Assembly: GCA_016793585.1 (NCBI GenBank)
Contig: JAEUJR010000579.1
Span: 1 to 16,507, forward strand
From: Archangium sp.
Lineage (GTDB): Bacteria > Myxococcota > Myxococcia > Myxococcales > Myxococcaceae
DNA length: 16,507 bases
Direction of reading: 5' to 3'
The translations under genes were made by a program, and so were the position numbers. This document shows positions 7,429-13,128 of this stretch, in pieces; position 1 is the first letter of the stretch; each line of letters opens with the position of its first letter. The notes beneath the pieces are model-generated. The model was not told where the DNA came from. It made no database searches and worked only from the letters and a program-made list of their open reading frames with translations.

Positions 7429-7476
7429 GTCGGGAGTGTCCGTCGTCTGCTGGAGCGACGCAACGACCTGAAGAGC

Positions 7477-7770
7477 TCAGAGCAGCCCGTCGCACTCGGG
7501 CGGCTTCGGCGACCCACACGTCTGCGCCAGCAACGCGCGCGCGCACGCCGCCTTCTTCTGCGCTCGGCCCGAGTCGACCTCGACGCGCTTGCTCGTCTCC
7601 TGGCACTGCTTCGAGACGGCCAGGCAGCGATCTTTGCCGTCCTTCTGGCAACTGGTGGCGTGGCACTGAGCCCCTGCCCACAGGTCGCACAACCATCGTT
7701 CGTTGTACGTGTTCGGGCGGGTGCCAGACGACGTGGAGACGAGGAGGGAAGCGGCAAGCGCGATCAGCAT
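7477..7770 (-). CDS. Small secreted protein with eight cysteines
   Basis: This 97-residue protein opens with a short signal peptide (MLIALAASLLVSTSSG). The mature part carries eight Cys (C28, C36, C41, C49, C56, C76, C85, C93), an even number consistent with four disulphides, in a mostly charged helical background. A GGAGG sequence (minus strand, about 7783-7787) lies 12 bases before the ATG, rather far but credible as ribosome binding site. No known family is recognised. It is divergent from the cyclase gene (79 bases between starts) and followed by the Uma2 gene in the same direction. It could be a stand-alone gene, and at this size chance coding cannot be excluded fully, but the signal peptide plus Cys pattern favours a real gene. 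Confidence 0.68.
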   Translation of the reverse strand: MLIALAASLLVSTSSGTRPNTYNERWLCDLWAGAQCHATSCQKDGKDRCLAVSKQCQETSKRVEVDSGRAQKKAACARALLAQTCGSPKPPECDGLL

Positions 7771-7830
7771 GTGATCAGTCTACCTCCATTCTCGGCGCGG
7801 CGAAGTTCTCGGCCAAATGCCCACGCGTGG

Positions 7831-7836
7831 TACCCT
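7831..7836 (+). promoter_or_regulatory. Candidate -10 element for a leaderless cyclase mRNA
   Basis: TACCCT fits the TAnnnT pattern of -10 elements and is preceded by TGG. It ends seven bases before an in-frame GTG (7844) and 13 before the ATG (7850), while no Shine-Dalgarno is seen. This arrangement fits transcription starting at or a few bases before the start codon. No convincing -35 is present; TTCTCG at 7806-7811 is weak. Confidence 0.3.
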
Positions 7837-7849
7837 CCCGTGTGTGCCG

Positions 7850-9451
7850 ATGGACGACCTGACGCTGGAAGAGCTGAAGCACCTGCGGGAGCTGAACCGA
7901 ACCGTCGACGACCTGCTCGAGGAGTCGCTCAAGCATCGCGAGAGCATCGAGAAGGCGTTCAACCGGCTCTTCCCGCCAGTCATGCACCTCATCGGCGCGC
8001 GCGGCATGTGCGTGACGACGCTCGACGAAGAGCTCGTCTCGACCACGTTCTCACACGGCGAGTTCGACGGCGTGTTCCCCGGCACTCTGCTCACCGGCAG
8101 CCGCTGGGGCGTGCGCAAGCTCGAGAGCGGCCACACCTTCGTCTCGCAGCAGCTCGACGTGGTGGGCACGCCGGTCGGCTCCATCGGCCTGCTCTTCGAG
8201 GGCGACCGCACTGCCGACGCGGCCAGGCTGGCCCGCGCACTCGAGACCATCGCCGAAGAGCTCGACACGGTGTTGGCCTCGATTCAGACGGCCGCCGAGA
8301 AGCACCAGCTGCTCGTCACCATCAACACCTACCTGGCCAACCGCGTCTTCGAGGTCGGCATGGACGGCGCCGTGCGCGCCCTGTGCGAGAAGGTGAAGCT
8401 GCCGGGCTTTCTGCTGCTGTACCGCGACGCGGTGGAGTCGGGCGCGCTGCACTACCGCATGTACAAGTACGGTCAGCTCGAGCACGCCTCGAACGGCCGC
8501 CGCTTCACCACCCTCGAAGACGCGATTCGGGCGTACGGCCCGAACCTGATCACGCCCAGCGACAAACACCTCGCGCAGGTGCTGGGTGAACGCAAAGCCG
8601 TCGAGACGGTGCTGATCAGCGGCGTCGGCGACTCGCACGCCCTCGGCAAGATCATGGTCTGGAGCGGGGGCGATGGCTTCTCGGCGTACACCATCGACCT
8701 GCTGCGCCTGCTCGCGTCGACGCTCTCGCAGCGCCTCATCGACTACAACCGCGAGCGCATTCACCTCTCGCAGTTCTTCTCGTCGCAGGCCATCGACGAG
8801 CTGTTGAAAGACCCCGACTACGAGCGGCGGTACCTCGCGCCGCGCGCCGAAGAGGTGGGCATTCTCTTCGCCGACATCAACGGGTTCACGCGCATCTGTG
8901 AGCAGGTGCTCGAGCGGCCCGAGCGCATCGGCAAGTTCGTCGACGACTGGTCGGCCGAGGCGGTGCGCATTCTTCATCGGCACGGCGGCGTGTTCGACAA
9001 GATGGTCGGCGACTGCGTCATCGGCCTCTTCGGCCCGCCCTTCTTCAAGGACTCGCCGGGCAATCGCGCGGTCGCCGCCATCAAGGCCGCGGCCGAGATT
9101 CAGGCCTTCACCCGCGACACCATGAGCGCGCACCCCGAGATCAGCCGCCTGTCGGAGATTCTCAAGATGCCGGGCCTCGGCGTCGCCATCGGCGTGAACC
9201 TCGCCGTCAGCTTCTGTGGCCTCTTCGGCCCGAACCGCAACTACACGAGCTTCTCGACGGGCATGAACCAGACGGCGCGGCTGCAGTCGCTCGGCGCGTT
9301 CCGCGAGACGCTGGTGATGAAAGAAGCGTGGGAAGCCGCCTCGCCCCTGAAGGACCCGGCGCTGGCGAAGTACACCATCGGTTCGCTCGACGAGACGCCG
9401 GTGAAGAACGTCGCGCAGCCGCTGCGGTACTACCGGCTCAACGGCATCTGA
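7850..9451 (+). CDS. GAF-domain class III adenylate cyclase (IIIb type)
   Basis: The 533-residue protein (from ATG 7850) begins with a coiled-coil-like helix (about 5-40), then two GAF-like sensory regions (about 40-145 and 150-300), and a class III nucleotidyl cyclase catalytic domain (about 330-500). In the catalytic part I see metal-binding D342 in 'FADINGFT', D388 in 'VFDKMVGDCVIGLFG', purine-selecting K385, and, in 'YTSFSTGMNQTARL' (465-478), T470 where class IIIa enzymes have Asp, followed by N473 and R477 for transition-state binding. Lys plus Thr is the adenylate-cyclase class IIIb pattern, so the product is probably cAMP. No transmembrane segment is visible: a soluble sensor enzyme. 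The start is uncertain; GTG 7844 or ATG 7817 would add 2 or 11 residues. The stop abuts that of the convergent gene with no base between. Confidence 0.9.
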   Translation: MDDLTLEELKHLRELNRTVDDLLEESLKHRESIEKAFNRLFPPVMHLIGARGMCVTTLDEELVSTTFSHGEFDGVFPGTLLTGSRWGVRKLESGHTFVSQQLDVVGTPVGSIGLLFEGDRTADAARLARALETIAEELDTVLASIQTAAEKHQLLVTINTYLANRVFEVGMDGAVRALCEKVKLPGFLLLYRDAVESGALHYRMYKYGQLEHASNGRRFTTLEDAIRAYGPNLITPSDKHLAQVLGERKAVETVLISGVGDSHALGKIMVWSGGDGFSAYTIDLLRLLASTLSQRLIDYNRERIHLSQFFSSQAIDELLKDPDYERRYLAPRAEEVGILFADINGFTRICEQVLERPERIGKFVDDWSAEAVRILHRHGGVFDKMVGDCVIGLFGPPFFKDSPGNRAVAAIKAAAEIQAFTRDTMSAHPEISRLSEILKMPGLGVAIGVNLAVSFCGLFGPNRNYTSFSTGMNQTARLQSLGAFRETLVMKEAWEAASPLKDPALAKYTIGSLDETPVKNVAQPLRYYRLNGI

Positions 9452-9799
9452 TCAGGGCACGTCGAAGGTCGCGCGCAGCAGCAGGCCGCCGATCGCGCTC
9501 GCGGCGTTGACGACGAACGCCCACTTGAGCGCGCACGCCACGCCGTTCACGCGCAGCCAGACCGTCTCGCCCACCACCGCGAACACCTCGGCCGCTGCCA
9601 CCATGCCCCAATAGCCCCACGACAACGGGCAGAGCGCGGGGAAGACGAACCACACGATGGGGTGCGTGAGCGTCGACGCGAGCACCGACGTGGCCCACTT
9701 GCCGTGCGTGATGCGCAGGTACAGCGGCACCTCGATGGCCTGCGTGAAGAGGAATCCGACGAGCCAGGCGCCGAACGCGCTCTCGAGGAAGGCCGTCAT
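9452..9799 (-). CDS. Small four-TM membrane protein of unknown function
   Basis: The 115-residue protein is almost wholly hydrophobic, with four predicted helices (about 6-28, 38-60, 62-82, 88-112). Polar residues lie inside or at the edges of helices: 'TQAIEVPLYLR' (19-29), 'THPIVWFVFP' (45-54), 'AAEVFAVVGETVW' (69-81). The pattern of E-x-P, THP and AE in helices resembles an uncharacterised family of small bacterial membrane proteins, recalled only by its look. It is the last gene of a five-gene minus-strand unit. Its ATG overlaps the stop of the upstream polytopic membrane protein gene (ATGA), so the two proteins are probably made in fixed ratio and may interact. Its stop forms one half of TGATCA, shared with the cyclase stop. 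Confidence 0.78.
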   Translation of the reverse strand: MTAFLESAFGAWLVGFLFTQAIEVPLYLRITHGKWATSVLASTLTHPIVWFVFPALCPLSWGYWGMVAAAEVFAVVGETVWLRVNGVACALKWAFVVNAASAIGGLLLRATFDVP

Positions 9800-10791
9800 G
9801 CCCAGACGCGCCCAAACGCGAACCAGCGGGCAGCGATGGCGAGCTCGAGGTAGCCGTGAAACGCGGCGAGCTGCAGGTAGCCAAGCCGTGCACCGGGGAG
9901 CGTGAAGGCGCCCCACACGGCCAACCCCAACGAGAGCGCGACGAAGACGAGCAGGGGCGCGAGCCCGAAGTCGGCCACCAGCGCGTGCCAGCTCGCAGCG
10001 AAGGTGCGGGGCGCCGGCCGTGGCCTCGCGTCGTCGGGCACGAGCCTGAGCCAGACGGCGTAGTGCACCGACTGCAGAAAGCAGAACGAGAGCACCAGCC
10101 GGCCTGCGAGCGTCGGGTCGATGGCTGGGGTGATGTTCTCGACGAACTCGGTGAAGCTGGTGCCCGTCCACGGCGCGTTCCAGCCACCGCTCCAGGTGAC
10201 GAGCGGGTCGAGCGCGCCCGCGAGAATGGCGAGGGCGCCGCCGACGGTCAGCAGGGGAATCAACGCCATCGACCTCGAGCGCGCGGTGAGGCTCCACCAC
10301 AGCAACACCGCGACCACGTTGTGCGCGTGCACGAAGGCGAGCTGAAAGCCGAAGGGCTCGAGGTACGCAGCGGCCGTCAACGCGAGCCACCCGACGGCGA
10401 CGACCACGAGCCGCCACGAGAAGCCCGCGCCGAACACCGCAGGCACGATGGCCAGTACGCCGACCTCAGGCCCCGCGCCGAGCGACGTCGCGAGCAGCGG
10501 CGCACCGACCAGCACGAGCAGCCACGGCTGGTGGTGCAGCTTCGGGCGAACGACGAGGTACCGCACGTCGGAGACCAGGTGCGGCACGCCGAGCAGGACG
10601 GGGCCGAGCGCGAGACTCCACAGCGGCACCAGGCCTGTGACGACGAAGGCGCTGACGACCGAGAACAGGCCGAGCCACCACACCCGGCGGCGGCGGTCGG
10701 CGAAGAGCGGGCTGACCCACGGCGAGGCGACCTTCAGAATCGCCGAGCGAACCGAATCGGCCGGAGCGAGGATCGCGCCCGCGACGCTCAC
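9796..10791 (-). CDS. Polytopic membrane protein with ordered His clusters
   Basis: The 331-residue protein has about eight to ten hydrophobic segments between residues 38 and 320. The GTG at 10791 is chosen as start because it overlaps the upstream stop (GTGA), has GGAG nine bases before it, and a longer frame would run into the previous gene. Conserved-looking polar groups sit at membrane edges: 'GVPHLVSDVRY' (H71, D75), 'FVHAHNVVAV' (H155, H157, N158), 'LQSVHYAVWLR' (H243), and 'FHGYLELAIAARW' (H312, E316). Such spaced His/Asp/Glu sets are known from membrane di-iron or haem proteins, and the G-x-PH-x3-D segment faintly recalls the Brp/Blh beta-carotene dioxygenase family. I cannot assign it to that family from sequence alone. 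It sits between secreted Cys proteins and a four-TM protein in one operon. Confidence 0.78.
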   Translation of the reverse strand: MSVAGAILAPADSVRSAILKVASPWVSPLFADRRRRVWWLGLFSVVSAFVVTGLVPLWSLALGPVLLGVPHLVSDVRYLVVRPKLHHQPWLLVLVGAPLLATSLGAGPEVGVLAIVPAVFGAGFSWRLVVVAVGWLALTAAAYLEPFGFQLAFVHAHNVVAVLLWWSLTARSRSMALIPLLTVGGALAILAGALDPLVTWSGGWNAPWTGTSFTEFVENITPAIDPTLAGRLVLSFCFLQSVHYAVWLRLVPDDARPRPAPRTFAASWHALVADFGLAPLLVFVALSLGLAVWGAFTLPGARLGYLQLAAFHGYLELAIAARWFAFGRVWA

Positions 10792-11138
10792 GCAGCAGCG
10801 CTCCGGCGGCCGCGGCCTACGAGCTTCGACACGATGAGGCCCAGCATCACCAGCATCAGGGCGCCGGCTGCGAAGAAGGGAGGCGAGCTCGTGGTGGTCG
10901 ACCGCGCCGTCACGCTCGCCACACACAGAAGCATCTCGACCTGCTTGGTCTTCGGCGGAAAGCCACCGCTGTAGTCGGGGCGGCTCACGAGCTGGGTGGT
11001 GCAGGTGCCGGGCTTGCCGTCATCGGTGGTGCACGCCGCGCCGGCCTGAGCGCTCTGGCACTGAATCGAGTTCGACGGAGGAATGTCGGCGAGCGCGACG
11101 GTGCCGACGAGCAGGGCAGCGAGGGTCAACGTTCTCAT
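10788..11138 (-). CDS. Small Cys-containing exported protein with C-terminal TM anchor
   Basis: The 116-residue protein has a signal peptide (MRTLTLAALLVGTVALA), a mature domain with four Cys (C27, C36, C46, C72), a Ser/Thr linker 'ARSTTTSS' and a C-terminal hydrophobic helix (about 88-107) ending in the basic tail GRGRRS. Its middle part is a paralogue of the product encoded just upstream: both show C-x5-AG-x-AC, a G-x-C, then DYS-x-G-x-PPK-x-K-x-V and a closing Cys. The signal peptide plus C-terminal helix plus Arg-rich tail has the tripartite form of sorting or anchor signals such as MYXO-CTERM, but the Cys usual in that signal is absent. ATG has GGGAG six bases upstream and overlaps the previous stop (ATGA). 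Its own stop overlaps the next gene start. Confidence 0.8.
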   Translation of the reverse strand: MRTLTLAALLVGTVALADIPPSNSIQCQSAQAGAACTTDDGKPGTCTTQLVSRPDYSGGFPPKTKQVEMLLCVASVTARSTTTSSPPFFAAGALMLVMLGLIVSKLVGRGRRSAAA

Positions 11139-11419
11139 GGCGCGCTCCCGTACTTCTTCTTCGGCTTCTTCGTCGAAACGCCGGCGTCGGTGGCGGCCTC
11201 GAGGCACTTGAGGCAGTCGACGAGCTTCTGCTTCGGAGGAATGCCCTCGCTGTAGTCGTTGCGGCTGCACTTCGAGGCGGTGCACACACCAGCCGAGAGG
11301 CTCGCGCGGCAGGCATCACCGGCCTTCTTGTCGCGGCACTCCGATTCTGTGTCAGAGACGAGGTCGGCGAACGCCACCGACGAGAGCGCGAGCGAGGCGG
11401 CGAGGAGCAGTCGTTTCAT
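11135..11419 (-). CDS. Small Cys-rich secreted protein, paralogue of its downstream neighbour
   Basis: The 94-residue protein has a signal peptide (MKRLLLAASLALSSVAFA) and a mature domain with six Cys (C28, C37, C46, C51, C69, C72). The shared motif with the next gene is 'KKAGDACRAS', 'AGVC', 'RNDYSEGIPPKQKLV' and a Cys after two to five residues. The tail is Lys-rich (KKPKKK) with no membrane helix, so this copy is probably free in the periplasm or secreted, while the paralogue is anchored. No known family is recognised. It begins 17 bases after the preceding gene and ends with a 4-base overlap with the paralogue. The Shine-Dalgarno is weak. Confidence 0.78.
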   Translation of the reverse strand: MKRLLLAASLALSSVAFADLVSDTESECRDKKAGDACRASLSAGVCTASKCSRNDYSEGIPPKQKLVDCLKCLEAATDAGVSTKKPKKKYGSAP

Positions 11420-11436
11420 GAGGCCAGCAGTCTGCC

Positions 11437-11811
11437 TCAAGCCTCGAGCCGCTGCTCCGTGTACTTCCGCGAGAAGTGAATCCACTTGCGGGCGTCGATC
11501 TCGACGAACCACTCGGCGTTCGGCACGTAGGTGAAGCGCTTCGAGACGAACTGCTCGAGCAGCTCGGCGGCCTGCATGGGTGACAGGCTTGGCCCGCGGA
11601 ACGAGATGCGAATGAACGTGTCGAGCGTGGGCGTGATGTCGAGCGACGCGCACACCTGCACGCTGCCCACCTGACAGAGGTTGTCCTTGTTCACGCGGCG
11701 GGTCGGCAGGGCCCAACGCTCGGGGTCGAGCGCCCGCTCGAGCAGGTTGCCTCCGGCTTCGTGCATCGTCTCTGCGACGTCCAGGTGAGGGCGCATCGGG
11801 TCGGCCTCCAT
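11437..11811 (-). CDS. Conserved-looking soluble protein of unknown function
   Basis: From ATG 11811 the product has 124 residues without signal peptide or membrane helix. It alternates helix and strand: 'LDVAETMHEAGGNLLERAL' (10-28), 'VQVCASLDI' (51-59), 'DTFIRISFRG' (64-73), an amphipathic 'SPMQAAELLEQFVSKRF' (77-93), and a Trp/Tyr-rich end 'WFVEIDARKWIHFSRKY' (101-117). No family is recognised. The start is uncertain: an in-frame GTG at 11874 would add 21 residues that also look protein-like ('LFHPSARSLLLFVREAL'), and neither start has a good Shine-Dalgarno. It is the first gene of the five-gene minus-strand unit, divergent from proB, and is followed after 17 bases by the Cys protein gene. 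Confidence 0.7.
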   Translation of the reverse strand: MEADPMRPHLDVAETMHEAGGNLLERALDPERWALPTRRVNKDNLCQVGSVQVCASLDITPTLDTFIRISFRGPSLSPMQAAELLEQFVSKRFTYVPNAEWFVEIDARKWIHFSRKYTEQRLEA

Positions 11812-11921
11812 CGACAGCGCTTCGCGAACGAACAGAAGGAGACTGCGTGCGCTCGGATGAAACAAGCGGCGCACCGCCTTGACGTGGTCGATTCCGTCGT
11901 CCTCGTCGGGAGTCGACGATT

Positions 11922-11945
11922 CGTTCTCGGGTGTTCGTGAGAACG
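11922..11945. promoter_or_regulatory. 7-bp palindrome in the divergent region before proB
   Basis: CGTTCTC (11922-11928) and GAGAACG (11939-11945) form a perfect inverted repeat with 10 bases between, an arm spacing that fits an operator for a dimeric regulator. It lies 50 bases before the proB start codon and on the upstream side of the divergent unknown gene. No regulator family is recognised and chance is possible. Confidence 0.3.
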
Positions 11946-11994
11946 CGGCCGCTCGTTCGGTCAAGATGACGCGCGCCGGTGATATGCGGGCGGC

Positions 11995-13128
11995 GTGACC
12001 GTGAGACGGAAGACAGGCCGAGAGGCGTTGACGCAGGCCCGCCGCGTCGTCGTGAAGATCGGCACCAACGCGCTGACGCACGCGACGGGCAAGTTCCACC
12101 GGGGGCACTTCGAGAAGCTCGCGAAGGAGCTGCTCGCGCTCGCCGAGGGTCGTGAGCTGATCGTCGTCTCGTCGGGCGCCATCGCCCTCGGTGTCGAACG
12201 CCTGGGCCTCGACGCGCGCCCGAAGGACATTCCGGGAAAGCAGGCGTGCGCGGCCGTGGGGCAGAGCCGGCTGATGCGCGCGTGGGAGGAGGCGCTCGCG
12301 CCGAAGGTGGTCGCGCAGGTGTTGCTCACGCACTCCGACGTGCAGGACCGGCGGCGTTACCTGAACGCGCGGCACGCGCTCGAGCGGTTGATCACCCACG
12401 GCGTGGTGCCAGTGATCAACGAGAACGACACCGTCTCGGTCGACGAGATCAAGTTCGGCGACAACGACACGCTGGCCGGGCTCGTCGCGGGGCTCGTGCA
12501 GGCCGACGTGTTGATCATCTTGAGCGACGTCGACGGGCTCTACGACGCCGACCCGCGCACGAACCAGAACGCGAAGCGCATTCCCCTCGTCGAGCAGGTG
12601 ACGCCCGCGATGCTGAAGGCGGCCGGTGGCAGCGGCAGCAGCGTGGGCACGGGTGGCATGGCGACGAAGCTCAAAGCCGCCGCGCGCGTGACGGAGCTGG
12701 GGCTGCGTTGTGTCATCGCCGAAGGCCACCGGAGCGGCGCGCTGACGGGCCTGTTCGAAGGCGCCGATCTCGGCACGGTGTTCGAGCCGCTCGCCTCGCA
12801 TCGTGACGCCCGCGCCGCGTGGATCGCCCATGCGCTCAAGCCGAAGGGCACGCTCTTCGTCGACGACGGCGCGCGCGTCGCGTTGATCGACAAGAAGAAG
12901 AGCCTGCTGCCGTCGGGTCTCAAAGAAGTGAAGGGCCAGTTCGCGCATGGAGACCCGGTCGACATCGCGGGCCCCGACGGCAAGGCGTTCGCGCGCGGGC
13001 TCGTCGCGTATTCGGCCGAGGACCTCACCCGAATCGCGGGGCTCAAGAGCGCGCAGATCGAATCAGTGCTCGGGTGGCGCGGCATGGACGAGGCCGTGCA
13101 TCGCGACGACCTGGTCGTGCTCGAGTGA
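11995..13128 (+). CDS. proB: Glutamate 5-kinase with PUA domain
   Basis: The 377-residue enzyme phosphorylates L-glutamate to gamma-glutamyl phosphate, the first step of proline synthesis in the cytoplasm. The amino-acid kinase domain (about 15-265) shows 'VVVKIGTNAL' (18-27), 'LIVVSSGAIALG' (55-66), 'LLTHSDVQDRRRYLNAR' (110-126), 'VVPVINENDTVSVDEIKFGDND' (137-158), 'ILSDVDGLYDADPR' (175-188) and 'GTGGMATKLKAA' (218-229). A C-terminal PUA domain (about 283-367) follows, as in E. coli-type enzymes that are feedback-inhibited by proline. Full length. The GTG start at 11995 fits the family alignment; there is no Shine-Dalgarno. proA is not adjacent. The stop abuts the stop of the convergent pilD gene. 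Confidence 0.97.
   Translation: MTVRRKTGREALTQARRVVVKIGTNALTHATGKFHRGHFEKLAKELLALAEGRELIVVSSGAIALGVERLGLDARPKDIPGKQACAAVGQSRLMRAWEEALAPKVVAQVLLTHSDVQDRRRYLNARHALERLITHGVVPVINENDTVSVDEIKFGDNDTLAGLVAGLVQADVLIILSDVDGLYDADPRTNQNAKRIPLVEQVTPAMLKAAGGSGSSVGTGGMATKLKAAARVTELGLRCVIAEGHRSGALTGLFEGADLGTVFEPLASHRDARAAWIAHALKPKGTLFVDDGARVALIDKKKSLLPSGLKEVKGQFAHGDPVDIAGPDGKAFARGLVAYSAEDLTRIAGLKSAQIESVLGWRGMDEAVHRDDLVVLE

Noticed and set aside
6061..8589. 842-codon plus-strand frame
   Set aside because: It crosses the PEGA, Uma2 and small Cys genes in antisense and then the cyclase in the wrong frame; the product is Arg/Gly/Glu-rich without any domain.
9856..10974. 372-codon plus-strand frame opposite the His-cluster membrane protein
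   Set aside because: Arg/Glu/Gln-rich with no hydrophobic core; the minus strand has coherent membrane helices and overlapping gene joints.
11437..12948. 503-codon minus-strand frame extending the unknown gene across proB
   Set aside because: The part opposite proB is Arg/His-rich and proB is certain; only the last about 124-145 codons look real.
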